Source: Pseudoneurospora amorphoporcata (taxonomy: Eukaryota > Ascomycota > Sordariomycetes > Sordariales > Sordariaceae). Taken from it: 64,000 nt of DNA. Location: NCBI GenBank assembly GCA_033297205.1, contig MU859194.1, forward strand, positions 34,396-98,395, in the 5' to 3' direction. Below are positions 9,532 to 21,185 of the stretch, piece after piece. Within the stretch, counting starts at the first letter, position 1. Every line of letters begins with the position of its first letter. The notes below the pieces were generated by a model. The model saw only the letters and a list, made by a program, of their open reading frames with translations. It did not search any database and had not been told where the DNA came from. The translations under genes were made by a program, and so were the position numbers.

Positions 9532-11404
9532 ATGCGCGGCCGTGGCGACACCCGCGACCTCGTCGACAGCCTCAAAGGCCTTGGGGGGGACGTCCGCGTC
9601 GTCGAGCACCCAGACTGCACCATCGCCAAGCGCGCTCACTACGCCCCGCCCTGGGCCGACGTCAGCATCATCGGCATCGCAGGCAGTTCCGGGTCCGGCA
9701 AGTCGACGCTGTCGCAGGCCATTGTCAAGAAGCTGAATCTGCCGTGGGTGGTGATTTTGAGTATCGATTCCTTCTACAAGAGTCTGGATGAGGAGGCGAG
9801 CAGGAGGGCGTTTAGGAATGAGTATGATTTTGATTCACCAGAGGTATGTATGTCATAAGGGGGAAAGAGGAACTTGGGGCCATGTGGGTTGGGCAGGCAG
9901 GGCAAGAAGGGGGCTAATATGATGGACACACAAAAAAGGCATTGGACTTTGATGTCCTGGTTGAACGGCTGCAGGATTTGAAGGCTGGGTAAGTTCCACT
10001 TATCACCATTCAGTGAAGTGAAGAAATGGAATGGAAGTCCGTACGAGATGACATGCTTACCTTACTTGGCAACACGTCTGCGGTGTACCAGCAAGCGTGC
10101 AGAGATTCCCGTCTACTCGTTTGAGAAACACGCTCGTCTCGACCGTACCACGGCCATTTACTCGCCACACGTCCTCATCCTCGAGGGTATCTTTGCTCTC
10201 TACGATCCGAGAGTTCTTAAACTGTTGGATATGAAGGTATGCATGCACTCCCCCTTAAACCTCAAGAGTCTACCTACAGATGCTAACCAAAGGGCCAGAT
10301 CTTCTGCGAGGCTGATGCCGACACTTGTCTTTCGCGAAGAAGTGCGTTTTTTGATCCTGGTTGCCAGGCCGTTCATGTTCTGATCTGGTGCTACTACATA
10401 CAGTTTTGCGCGACGTGAAGGATCGTGGTCGTGATATCGACGGTATCATCAAGCAATGGTTTAGCTATGTCAAGCCCAACTTTGAAAAGGTGAGCCAGCC
10501 TTCTCCTGGTTTTTCTTATTAAGAACCTCACTAACACATGCATCCATCCAAGTTCGTCGACCCCCAACGAAAGGTCGCCGACATCATCATCCCCCGCGGT
10601 GTCGAGAACCACGTGGCTATGAGTCCGTCTCCCCCCACCCCTTTCCATTCCCTCCCTCTTCTCCCCACTAACATCCCCTACTACATAGCAATGGTAACCC
10701 AATTCATCCAACAAAAGCTCCACGAAAAGTCCCGCCGCCACCGCGCCGCCCTAACCCGCCTCGAGTCCCAAGCCCTCACCAACCCTTTATCCAACAAAGT
10801 CGTCCTCCTCGACCCGACCCCCCAGCTCCGCGGCATGAACACCCTAATCCACGACATGGACACCTCCACCGCCGACTTCATCTTCTACTTCAACCGGTTC
10901 TGCACGCTCCTGATCGAAAAGGCCATGGATAACATCCCCTTCGCCTCCACAACCATCACCACGCCGCTCAACCACTGCTACGCGGGCCTCAAGCCGCGGG
11001 GGGAAGTCTCCGCCGTGGTGGTCCTGCGGGGCGGCGCCGCGCTGGAAGCCGGCCTCAAGCGGGTCCTGCCCGATTGCAAAACCGGCCGGGTGTTGATCCA
11101 GAGTAATTTGCGGACGGGCGAGCCCGAGCTGCATTACCTCGCTTTGCCAAAGGACATCGCGGCCCATGAGGCCGTGCTGCTGCTGGATGCGCAGATGAGC
11201 AGCGGCGGGTCGGCGCTGATGGCGGTGCAGGTGCTGGTTGATCATGGGGTGAAGGCGGACAGGATCGTGCTGGCTACGTATAGCGCGGGGAGGCTGGGGC
11301 TGCATCGGCTGACGACGGTGTTTCCCGAGGTTACGGTCGTGGTGGGGAATGTGATTCAGGATGTGGAGGAGAGGTGGGTTGAGAAGAGGTATTTTCGGTG
11401 TTAG
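9532..11404 (+). CDS. URK1: Uridine kinase with C-terminal uracil phosphoribosyltransferase-like domain
   Basis: Seven exons: 9532-9843, 9939-9988, 10092-10236, 10299-10341, 10404-10489, 10553-10622 and 10689-11404, giving 473 residues. The kinase half has a P-loop, GIAGSSGSGKST (about residue 48), then SIDSFYK and VLILEGIFALYD, and phosphorylates uridine/cytidine in pyrimidine salvage. The second half, from about residue 250, has the UPRT fold (MNTLIHDMDTSTADFIFYFNR, VVLRGGAALEAG, LRTGEPELHY). Fusion of the two is normal in fungal Urk1. The usual PRPP-loop consensus DPMLATGGS reads DAQMSSGGS here, so the UPRT half may be non-catalytic (inference). One donor is GTCCGT; the others are ordinary. 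A CCA-repeat leader directly precedes the ATG. Confidence 0.93.
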
Positions 11405-12019
11405 AATAGGTGGTGGTGATATGGGTTTGAGGGGGGGATCATTTGCATACTTGTTATTGTCTCCAAGGCGGTGTCACTTACCATTCATAGCATATACGCG
11501 AAATGCACTCAGCAGGTCAAAGTCAATCTCGTGGTATACGTACATGACATCCTCAACATCGATCGACTCTCACAATGCAAGTTTACCGATGAATGCTCGC
11601 GTAGGTAGACTTCTAAGGTGATATGGTTGTGGAACGTTGGGTGGTCCAGAAAATGCATTGTTGTTTTCGTACGCTGATCTTGTGCACAGCCAATTTGATT
11701 CATCAGAGAACATGATATTCAGTGCGACTTTTGAAATCAAACTCTAACTCTAAGTACCTCCTATCCTTGAAACTTGCTTCTAGAATAGCAACAACCAAGT
11801 ACTTGCTCTCCAGCTCAACTCCCTCTCAACTCCACACTGTCTAGACTGCCATAGGACATAGGAAACCGCATAAAAGAACGCAATGAATAACAACAAAACA
11901 AACAAAAGGATCATTCATGACTTTCGTAAACAGTCCAAGTTAAGGTATGTAAGGAGAGAAACCTTGTGCCGTAACTTGTCAACTCATGTCGTCGACAGAC
12001 AGACAGACAGACGGATAGC
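11405..12019. other. Convergent 3' region between URK1 and the NDE gene
   Basis: No gene seen. The stretch holds the 3' UTRs of converging URK1 and the NAD(P)H dehydrogenase gene. A short GACA tetranucleotide run lies at about 11996-12012. Confidence 0.55.
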
Positions 12020-14149
12020 CTAAAAGCTCATCAAATCTGTACAAGTATCCTCGTCAGCATCATCCCTTCTTCATGTCACGGTGTGTGTGTGTGTGTACTT
12101 ACCTCTCCCAAAAAGCGCCCTCTTGGCCCAATCCATCGCCATCAACACCCTCGTCCGCAAACTCACGCTCTGCGTAAAGTAAATGCTCCTCCACGCATAC
12201 ACCGCCCACAGTCCTCCCCCAAAATTCCATCCCTCGCCCCAGTCAAACACGGCCGAGTTCCCCACATACGCCAAACTGCCCAGATGCTTGTACTCAAACG
12301 CCTTGTAGACCGCGGCATCCAGATCCCCGTCGGTTATGTCGTTGGCCTTTAGCCCCGGCGCCACGCGAGCGAGCTTGTTGAACTTGTGCGCCAGGTACTG
12401 CCCCTGCTGGTGGGCGCGCTGCGCCGTTGCCGGCAAAGAAGTAAGTTTACTGTCGATTTGTTTGAGGAGCTCGCGCAACTCGCCAAAGTCCAAGGTGCCG
12501 TTGTGGTCCTTGTCGTACTCGGCAAAAAGCTTGTCGAGACGCTTGAGGTGGCCGGCCGCTTGCGGGAACCGTTTCTTGACCTGGTCTGCGACGTTGCGCC
12601 AGTCGGAAAAGTGCAGTTCTAGCGACTCGGGGTCTTTGCCGCGCTTCCAGGCGAGGTTGCGCACAAAGGTGATGATGTGGTCTGCTACGTTGTTTTGGAC
12701 GGTGGAGCAGTCGCCGATGGCGTAGACGTCGCCCAGCGGGGTGCCGTTCACGCGCAGGTGCGTGTCGGTTTCGAGGGCGTGGCGGTTGTTCTGGGCCGGG
12801 CCGAGTTTCTGGGACAGGTGTTTGCAGAAGGGCGTTTGGGAGACGCCGGTGGACCAGAGACAGAAACCCATGGGGAGTTCCTTGGTGACGATCGTTTTGC
12901 CGTCGGGACCTTTCTGTGTGAAGAGGATGGACTCGGGACGGACCTCGGCTACGCGGGAGTTGACGAGGACGTCGACTTGGTCGCGCGAGAAACGGTCTTC
13001 GGCGTACTTGGACACGGCTGCGTCGTACGTGTTGAGGATGTGGTCGCGGGATTGGATCAGGTGGACCGAGATCTCGTTGCGGAGGAGACGGGGAAAGTGG
13101 AAGGTTAGGTCCTCGTTGAGCAAGTCGTACAGCTCGGCAGCGAACTCAACGCCCGTGGGACCGCCGCCGCAGACGACAAAAGACAACAGACGCTTGCGCT
13201 CTTGGTCCGAGGTGGTGGGTAGGGTGGACAGTTCCAGGTTCTGCATGATCTTGTTGCGGATCTTGCGGGCGTCGGTGATGTCCTTGAGGAAGTGGCAGTT
13301 CTCCAGACCCTTGACGCCGTGAGGGTTGGTGGACGAGCCGACGGCAATGACGAGCTTGTCGTAGGGGACGTAGAAGCGGGCTTCGTTGCCATGCGGATCC
13401 ACCTGAGAGACCTCGACCAGGCGAGAAGAGAAGTCGACGTCTTCAGCGGCGGCGCGGACGAAGTGGCCCTTTACGCGGTGGATAATGTTGCGGATCGGCT
13501 CTACCAGGGACTTGAGCTCGAGTGTTCCCACCGTTGCCGACGGCAGCATGGGCGTGAAGAGGAAGTAGTTGGTCGGCGAGATGACCGTCACATGGTACTT
13601 GTCCGGGTTGAGTTCCTTGAGAAGAGCAACACTGCCCCAGCCTCCACCCAGAATCACCAGCCTGGGCTTCTCCTTGTGTTTCTTTTTCTCTTCGCTGTCG
13701 TCGTCGTCGAGGAAGACTTCGAGGATCGGCAGGTTCTTGGGACCGCCGCGGCGAGGGTTCAGAGCGAGCTTGGAGATATCAATGTCGCCCTTGTTTGACG
13801 CGTGGGAGCTGTAGGTCGAGGCATCGTAGAGGAAAAAGGCGACGAAGCTGAGGCCGACGAAGGCGATGGAGCTGCCGAACCAAGCAGCGGTGCGGTATCC
13901 AAAGTTGACGAGTCTTGACTGGGTTCGCGGTAGAGGTCTTCCCGACAACCTGCGAACTTGGTTGATGAGGGAGAGCTTTCCTTGTCGTTCTAGGCTCTTA
14001 TTTGTTTTGGAAGAAGTCGTATGATCGGTGGGCTTCGCGGGGTGTTGTGGTGGTTTGGTAAACAGCTGTCGCGTTCCTGTCGAGGTCAAACTTCGAGGAG
14101 CTGTTGTAGGGAGGCCTGAAGCCCGCGCAACTCGATATGTGCGCAGCAT
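12020..14149 (-). CDS. nde-1: External alternative NAD(P)H:ubiquinone oxidoreductase with EF-hand
   Basis: Exon 1 is 14149-12103, the intron is 12102-12037 and exon 2 is 12036-12020 (17 nt), giving 687 residues. A presequence-like N-terminus precedes one hydrophobic segment (AAWFGSSIAFVGLSFVAFFL). Two dinucleotide folds follow: LVILGGGWGS (about 164, FAD) and VVCGGGPTGVEFAAEL (about 325, NAD(P)H). An inserted EF-hand loop, DKDHNGTLDFGE (about 540), has all calcium ligands intact. This is a type II NADH dehydrogenase that feeds electrons to ubiquinone without proton pumping, on the outer face of the inner membrane. The EF-hand fits the calcium-dependent NDE1 class described in Neurospora. Reading through the intron gives a false HTHTHTVT tail from a GT repeat. 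Splicing gives FGRDLMSF, which fits the family's usual FGRD ending. Confidence 0.93.
12081..12096. repeat. (GT)n microsatellite inside an intron
   Basis: A GT dinucleotide run within the only intron of the NDE gene, next to its donor site. On the coding strand it reads as CA repeats. Confidence 0.85.
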
Positions 14150-15643
14150 GGTTTTGCAATGTTGACGTCGCCTGTGGTGTTGCTGTCCGTTGTGCTTTGT
14201 TTGTTTACTTTGGCTGCTGCTGCTTTGTTATGACGTCAATGCCCAAAATGCGACAAGGCGCTTCCTGGAGTGTGGATATCGCGATTGTTGTTGTTGGTGT
14301 TGGTGTTGCAGTGTAGAGGTAGTGTTAAATGTTAGTGTAACCAGCAAGGGAAGAAGCTTAGGTTCGAGGAAGAAAAGGATGAACTGCAAAAATAATTATC
14401 ATAGTTGTAAATGTTGAGGATCCCTTCAAACCTAACTGACGTCTTCTATTGTCGCACATCTTTCCATGGATGTCTCGGGCTCTCGGCAGGTTGGTTAGTT
14501 GTCCCTTTCGATAACGTATTGATCATCTGATGGGCACCCAACCGTGCGGGCTGTCACTCGGGTGGATCCTCCCGAACCGGCTCTGGGTTCGTCCAATGTC
14601 AATGGGGTTAGGGTTGGATATGGAATATTCCAGATATGCCGTCTCACCGTCCCGCCCCCGTCAGCTGGAGCTAAATCACTCGTGCCGTCCTTCCGATAGG
14701 TATTCCATCAGTCAAATTCAGGATTAGTTATTGTATCGCCTTTGCGAGCCGTACTAGACGTAGACTGTAGGACCACTCGGCACGGCTACCGGCTTGATAT
14801 CCAGACGAGTACATGCCGACTCGCTGCCATGTTGTGTGCTTTTACTTTGCTCGCACTCGAAGCTGACTAGTCCAAGAAATCAACCGAGCAAACACGGACA
14901 AGTCCAATACCTACCTACCGCTCGTTTGTTGCGCTTGCCATTGGGAACTAAAGGCCTGCGGCACTAAATATGTGAAATACGCCGGACAGACCGGACCGGA
15001 GTCCTCTAGAGATAGAGGATGCTTCCGCCTGCCCATATAAGAACTGTCTAGAACACCAATGCACAAAAAAGGTTTACAAAGACATACCGTCGTCGAGTTT
15101 ACTGCTATCACTCAAACATATCAGGGCTGCCTTATTGTACATGCAGTACCCCTTGGATCCACTCATCATCAGCAGCCTGCCTGCCCAGTGACAACCTCCG
15201 AAATCATCCGTCTGTCTGTCTACGGCATCTCATGCGTACCACCGTACCACCTTGCAGAGAGACGACCATAAGTCATTACCGATTATATTCTCCTGATGCA
15301 TCAATCCACATCATAACAGTCGTCATAAATCTTTTGGGAAAATTGAAACAAAAAGGAGTGAAAGAATGGAAAGCTACCAATCCGACCATGTCACTAACAT
15401 GGTCCCTCCCAAATGAAATCATAGCAGGTCATGCCAACCAACCCAAATAATCAAATCCATATGGCAAATACCATTGCCCAGAGACTGCGAGTGTGCCAAG
15501 GTTGATCGTAAGATATGGATCATGTCATAACCTAGGACAATTATTAGCTGTTACATCCTCGACTATAGAGAAAGTATCGTACCTTTGTGATACTATCCAT
15601 GGCTTCCCTAAAGGAATGTCCAAGAGGTAGAAAAGACGCCACT
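14150..15643. promoter_or_regulatory. Upstream region of the NDE gene
   Basis: About 1.5 kb with no supportable gene, lying 5' of NDE and 3' of the surface-protein gene. It contains a telomere-like GGGGTTAGGGTT at 14604-14615, about 455 bp upstream of the NDE start codon. Confidence 0.45.
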
Positions 15644-16489
15644 CTATGCCAACAGAGCCATCAGGAAACAAAAGAGACCGAGGAGACTGCTGGCCTCCAT
15701 GACGGAAGCTCCAGCAGTAACGGTCTCGGACGCAATAGGGCTACCGTAGCCAGTAGTAGTAACCCCAATCGAGGCAGGAGTGGCCGAGGAAAGATAGGAG
15801 TAAGAGGACAAGAAGCTGGTGGAAGGCCCAACGGTGGTCGTGTTGGTGTACGTGGTTCTGGCCACAGTTGTAGCCGTGGAGTTGTAGCTCGGCAGGGGGA
15901 AACCACTGCTGGGGATGGTGACGCTGAGGGTCTCGGAAGCAGTAGCCCAGATGGTGGAAGTGAGGGTGCCGCTCTTGATAGTGACCGTGACGTGGGAGGT
16001 GATCAAGTCAGTGGTGGTGTTGGCAATGACAGTCGAAGCCGGAACGACAACGGTGACGTCGGTGGTAGTGGAAGCTTCGCTGGTCGAAGTCTCACTGCTG
16101 GACGTGTCGATGGTGGCGGTCTCGGTGGCGTAAGACACACTGGTAGACGTCTCGGTAGACGTCTCGGTAGTAGCGACACCCTCGGGACTGGTAGCGGACG
16201 AGTACGTGCCTTGGGCGGGGGAACCAGTCTCGGTCTCTTCAGGGCTGAGAGTAGTCTCATAGGTGGTGGTCAGGCAGGAGGTGCTCGTCACCTCGGCGGC
16301 AGTCAACTGGACGGTCTGGGTAGTGGTGCCGTAGACGGTAGTGGTGAGAGACACGGTGGTCCAGATTCCATCGTCTCGCTTATGGAGAGCCTTGACTTGA
16401 TTCTGAGCGCAGGCCGCGCCGTCCACGAGGGCGACGACAACTCCAGCCAAAGCAGCCGCGGCTGTAGCGGTGGACTTGTTGAAGAACAT
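15644..16489 (-). CDS. Ser/Thr-rich secreted cell-surface protein, probable GPI anchor
   Basis: Single exon, 281 residues from the first true ATG (MFFNKSTATAAAALAG). The frame opens slightly further upstream, but only by a TTG. Residues 1-28 form a signal peptide ending near ACA-QN. A KR dipeptide follows at about residues 37-38, a possible Kex2-type site. The body is mostly Ser, Thr and Val with repeated TTT/TST/TET patterns, so O-mannosylation is expected. The C-terminus is hydrophobic (SSLLGLFCFLMALLA) after small residues, as in GPI-anchored cell-wall proteins. No catalytic domain is visible, so a structural or wall-associated role is inferred from composition only. Six-codon Thr/Ser repeats make the gene prone to length change. 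Confidence 0.82.
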   Translation of the reverse strand: MFFNKSTATAAAALAGVVVALVDGAACAQNQVKALHKRDDGIWTTVSLTTTVYGTTTQTVQLTAAEVTSTSCLTTTYETTLSPEETETGSPAQGTYSSATSPEGVATTETSTETSTSVSYATETATIDTSSSETSTSEASTTTDVTVVVPASTVIANTTTDLITSHVTVTIKSGTLTSTIWATASETLSVTIPSSGFPLPSYNSTATTVARTTYTNTTTVGPSTSFLSSYSYLSSATPASIGVTTTGYGSPIASETVTAGASVMEASSLLGLFCFLMALLA

Positions 16490-19400
16490 GTTGGCTGTTG
16501 ATACCAAAAGGTTGCAGAGAAGTGATGTATTGATTGACTGCTGGTGAAACGAGTGTCAGCTTCGAGTGCCGTAAGAAGAGAAAGTCGAAAGAAGAAATGA
16601 AGGCGAGGTGAGAGGCGTAGTAGTCTCAGAAAGGAAGAAAAGAAGGATGGTGGACCCGTGACGGAGCAGGAAATTGCAAAGTGAATTTCAGGAACACGGC
16701 AACGGGTGGCAGCATGGCAAGGGACAGCCCGAGTGTTACAGCATCTCTCCCTTGGACGTGTTGGTACACGTCTAATATCAAAGGACTGCTCTGCGCGACA
16801 TGGCTCAGGGCCCGTATCACCGTGGTGTTTGGGTGGTCGGGTGGGGGGTTTGTTTGCATCGTGAAACGACAAGGTGAGGGGAGCTTGATGTCGCCGCCAA
16901 TTCTGGTATTGAAGGGAGAGGCAAGCTGGAATAAACAAAAAAGGAATAACAGCAACTTACAGAGAAGCTGTACTCCACAGTGGACTGGTAAGAATGTTCG
17001 TGATTTGAGTACCTACGGATTTGGTTTCGGAATTATTGCGTGTTTGTGGAGCGAGGGGAAGAAGGGCAAGGTCGAGGGAGCTCGAGGGCGGGAAGGCAAA
17101 CCTGCGGGAAGCAGAAATTTCAAAGAGGACCTTCAACCTTGAGTGGTGGGAGATTTTGAGGTTGGAAAGGAAGGAGCGCTCCGTCTAGGTCGCTCCAGGC
17201 TTGTTTGTCTGACGAGGACGGCAGGTACGACAAGATAAGGTATACCTTACACCTCGACCTTGACCTCAGCGAGCACATGGTGACAACAGCAAGTGGCTCT
17301 GTGCAATCTTTCATCGGATGTCTGGGAACTTAAGCTGATTGACATGTTGTCGGTCAAACTGGCCAACGATCTGGAGCACAGGAGTGGCCATGGTCATAGG
17401 TAATTCCCGGGTGTGCAATCGTGGAATCCGAGGACACACACGGAAGCCCGTGGACCGTGGCCATCTTGGTGCCTTCCGTCTCAACGTCACTGGCACGATT
17501 GCTTGCCGATATGACGAACCGGGACCTGAAGAAGTCGATTCTGCAATCAGTCATGACCAGATGCAAGGTTGAAACACCAACCTCGAAGCTGGAGATTTCT
17601 TGCTCATCATCAGTGTTACCAAAAGCTCACCTGCCTTGAGGCACAAGCATAGTTTCGCCAGTGACTGCGCTGTGTTACCAGTTCCCCGAAGCTTCCCTCT
17701 AGCAGGCAACTGGGAAGTTCAGTGACTTATGGTACTGGACATCAAGCATGACTGCCTGTGCCATGATCTTTCTCACGAGGCAGACGGGTGTCTACGCCGA
17801 TTTAGCATCGCATACTATGTGTGGTCGTTGGAAAGGAATCTCCATGGGGTAGGAGATATGATGATGTTTTTTTCAAGACAATACTGCCCAAACCCAGTCC
17901 GACAACAACCACCATGTTGGGTTAACCCCAGAAAACGCGGTTAGGTTCCAAGATGCGTTTCGGAAGGGTTGTCCCCTGGTCTTGGAAATAAATTGCCGAG
18001 TGTCTTGAGCCCAAACTGTCGGTAGTTAATTAGCTGCCTAGGATTGTATGTCGATTCATTCATTTCCAGAAGATCACAACGTCTTACGTCGCCAATGATT
18101 TCAAGCCTCTTCCAAGTAGTTGGCTGAAGATGTTTGAGGATGCCATTTGGTGATTGCAGTTGAGACGTGTGGCATTCACCATTGTTCTCGAGGGTCTTTC
18201 GAACATGTCGAGCTTGAATACTTGGTTAGCCACTCGCATGTAAACTGATATTGGTCTCGGTGACTGTTTGGTAACCATGTCGTCCATGAAATTGCTGTTC
18301 TGATCCTCCAACAGTCTCCAAGCTTAAACATCCGTTTGAGAAGGTGAAGAAAGCCAGAACAGTCTTGAACAGATCTTGTTCATCACCGATAGGCTGATGT
18401 TCGATTCCTCAACCTTCCCGTCCCAAGCCCTGGCAGTAAAAGCGAGCAATGGACGTATGTGGTTGAATGAACACAACTCGGAAGTGCGATGAGGAACGAT
18501 AAATCATGGCCATGGCAGAAAAGGAACTGTGACGGAACATTTTGTTGAAATTGACATGGTGAGCCACTTGCAGCAAGACAGTGCTAATAGTCTGCCAGGC
18601 ATGACTATAAACTCTGATGAAGAATGTCTGTTCTTGAAGTGCTTCATGAAACTTCAACGGGGTCAAGGTCGATCCGCCAACTGCAAACCATCACCTCTTC
18701 TTCTCTGCAGCTTTGACGAAGGAGTGTCTTGCTGAAGACAAGGTTGAATTTCGTGATTTGTGAAGGATAAAAGTCAGCCTTGGCACGTACAGGTATGCAT
18801 CATGGACTCTACCATCAGAATTGGCCTGTGCGGGGTCTGCCATCAAGTGTGGATCTTGCAGTAGCACCATTAACCAATGATCAGCTGCAACGGGCCACCT
18901 CCTGTTGTGCCCATCCAGGTGGTTTGTTCGTCGTCACCAACTGAAGGAAATGTACACCAGACCTCCCTGACCACCTCCAAGATCCTACGCCGCAGCGGAT
19001 AGACCGGACACTAGGTATGGACTCGGGCCGCAAGAGTTTATCGCTACCTAGCTTTTGGATTCCAGATTTTCATTCCGATTTCCGGACTTGCTATCGAGTT
19101 TTGGATAGTTGACGTGACGTCTTTGAACTCAACACTTAAAACTGCACATCTACAAGCATCCAGGGACATCCCAGACTATCCTTTTCCGAGTCTCATCTTT
19201 GGCCAGACACTATCAGCTTCAGAAGATAGCTTTCGCCTCCTGTTCTCGTTTCTTAGACCGGTGACCAGCTTAATGCCCGTTTTATACATACACATGATAC
19301 ACTGCGGAAATAAACAAAAAAGAGACGTCGTCACCTTCCCGGGATTGTGAATGACCCCGACATTGAATACATGTTCAAATCCCCAAAGCAACCCTCGCCG

Positions 19401-20133
19401 GTAATCGATATCCACCTCGGCCCCGTTCTCGATCTCGACTTTGCACTCTCGTACCCGCTCGGACATATCCATCTCTCACACCCGCACCGCATCCGCGGCC
19501 CGCACCAACAATTACCCGCATCGCATTTGCATTTGCTTGGTCCAGGCAGTTGACTTGCAGGGTATCTACCTTACATTGTACACCATCTACGGGCATTAAA
19601 CTCTTCTACAGATACCCTTGGCCTAGCCCGAGCCTTATACCCATCCACCATCCAACCATACCTTAGCCGTCACCGCTCATCGACACCCCCATTCCCCAAA
19701 TCCATCCTTGCTTTTCCTTCCTTTTGATTCATTACACACACAGAAAAGCGACGAAACGGTTTCTCGGGGTGTGCGCAACCAACCACCACCACCTACTTCA
19801 ATCCACTCAGGGACACAAGGACGGACCCAGGACTCTAAAGGCAGCCGTTTCCGGACATCCATCACCCTTCGCCCTGAACTTCCCGCAATCTGATCAAGGA
19901 CCGGAAACGAAAGCAACAATACATCGATCGCATTTGCAATCTACCTACAACTATCAGATCAGCACTAGCACACTCGACCTTCCTTCTGACGGACCCGCGT
20001 CGACGACAATCCAAGGGGGAAAGAACGTGCCGTCTCTCCATTCAGCTCCGAACCACCAAACAAAACAATTGCCTACACGCATACGTACCATCGCATCGAA
20101 ATCGGCATCATTATTTCTCGACAGACCTACACA
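16490..20133. other. 3.6 kb gene-poor region between the surface protein and the UBL3-like gene
   Basis: The longest gene-free stretch in the window. Open frames are short, of mixed frame and without family features. It contains the promoter of the surface-protein gene (-) and of the UBL3-like gene (+). The last 800 bp or so, rich in C, A and T with few G, look like a long fungal 5' leader. A non-coding transcript is possible but nothing in the sequence proves one. Confidence 0.5.
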
Positions 20134-21185
20134 ATGGCCGACACAACCGATTCAAAAGATTTTGGTAAACGCCCAGAAACCGACGACAATGCCCTCCAAC
20201 CACAATCAGCGACACCAGCGACAACAGGCGACGTAGTCCAGATGGAAAATGTCAACAACAATAACCAGCCAGACCCAGACGCCGCCCCATCATCAACAAC
20301 AACACAATCCCAGCACAAGGGAGCCCAAGAAGAACCACCAATACCCACCACAGCCACCGGCGCCAACAACAACCACATGCCCAACATGCCCATCTCATCA
20401 CAAGACGTCATGTCCGAAACCGACCCCGTAGCGCCAGCATCTCTTATCGTCCAACCCGATACCGACTCGATATCACAAGCATCCCAACAGTCGGCATCAT
20501 GTCCTACCAGTGCTAACACCACGGAAGCACCAGTCTGCAACATCACCCTCCTTTTGCCGACAGGCGCCCGACACCCCTACAAGATCGACGACAAATACTT
20601 GTCCAAAAGGGGCGTCGAGATCCCTGAGACGGTACAGCAAACAGGACAGCCGGATCCGTTTAGCATCTCGGTGTATAAACTGAAGGAGCTGATACTGAGG
20701 GAGTGGAGGGAGGAGTGGGAAGGGAAGCCGGCTAGTCCGACTAGTATTCGCTTGATCCACTTTGGGAAGTTGTTGGACGATAAGGAGAGTTTGAAGAGTG
20801 AGTTTTACCCATTCCTTTTTGATGATGGTTAGGGATGGATCGACGGGTGGGAGACGGGGAATGGCGGGTGATGGTGTTGGAAGCGGATCTTGGAGAACAA
20901 GAGGAGGGGAAGGGGGCGGAGTTGCTTGGCAGGTGATTTGGCGATATGATGGCCTCTGAGAAAAAACTGGAAAGAATTGCGAATGATATGCTAACAACAC
21001 CCCGCCCCCCAAAAAAAACAGAATACCGCTTCTCCCCCGACACCCCCAACGTCGTCCACATGTCCGTCCGACCAGCCGAGATGATGGAAGAAGACGGCGA
21101 GGGTGCCAAAGGCGGCAAGAGCGGCGCAAGCGGGCGAGAAGGATCGAGGAGGGAAGGGGGCAGTGGGTGTTGTGTTATTCTATGA
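20134..21185 (+). CDS. Membrane-anchored ubiquitin-fold protein (UBL3/MUB type), prenylated
   Basis: Exon 1 is 20134-20797, the intron is 20798-21021 (donor GTGAGT, acceptor ACAG) and exon 2 is 21022-21185, giving 275 residues. Residues 1-130 are a disordered Asn/Gln/Thr/Pro-rich extension. The ubiquitin-like domain follows (NITLLLPTGARHPYKIDDKY, FSISVYKLKELILREWREEW, SIRLIHFGKLLDDKESLK, then VVHMSVRP). After a Gly/Glu-rich linker the protein ends GSGCCVIL, a CAAX-type prenylation signal with a preceding Cys. UBL3/MUB proteins have the same layout, bind the plasma membrane through the lipid and recruit E2 enzymes or sort cargo to vesicles. The fungal role here is inference. The long N-terminal extension is unusual compared with the roughly 117-residue animal protein. 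Confidence 0.85.

Noticed and set aside
12677..13798. Plus-strand open frames antisense to the NDE gene
   Set aside because: They overlap a well-identified minus-strand dehydrogenase and lack recognisable domains.
15587..16501. A 304-codon plus-strand open frame across the surface-protein gene
   Set aside because: It is the complement of a Thr/Ser-rich coding sequence and gives a Gly/Arg/Ser-rich peptide. The minus strand has a signal peptide and a GPI-type tail.
18391..18420. GTTCGATTCC resembling a tRNA B box
   Set aside because: No matching A box, acceptor stem or anticodon arm at the right distance on either strand.
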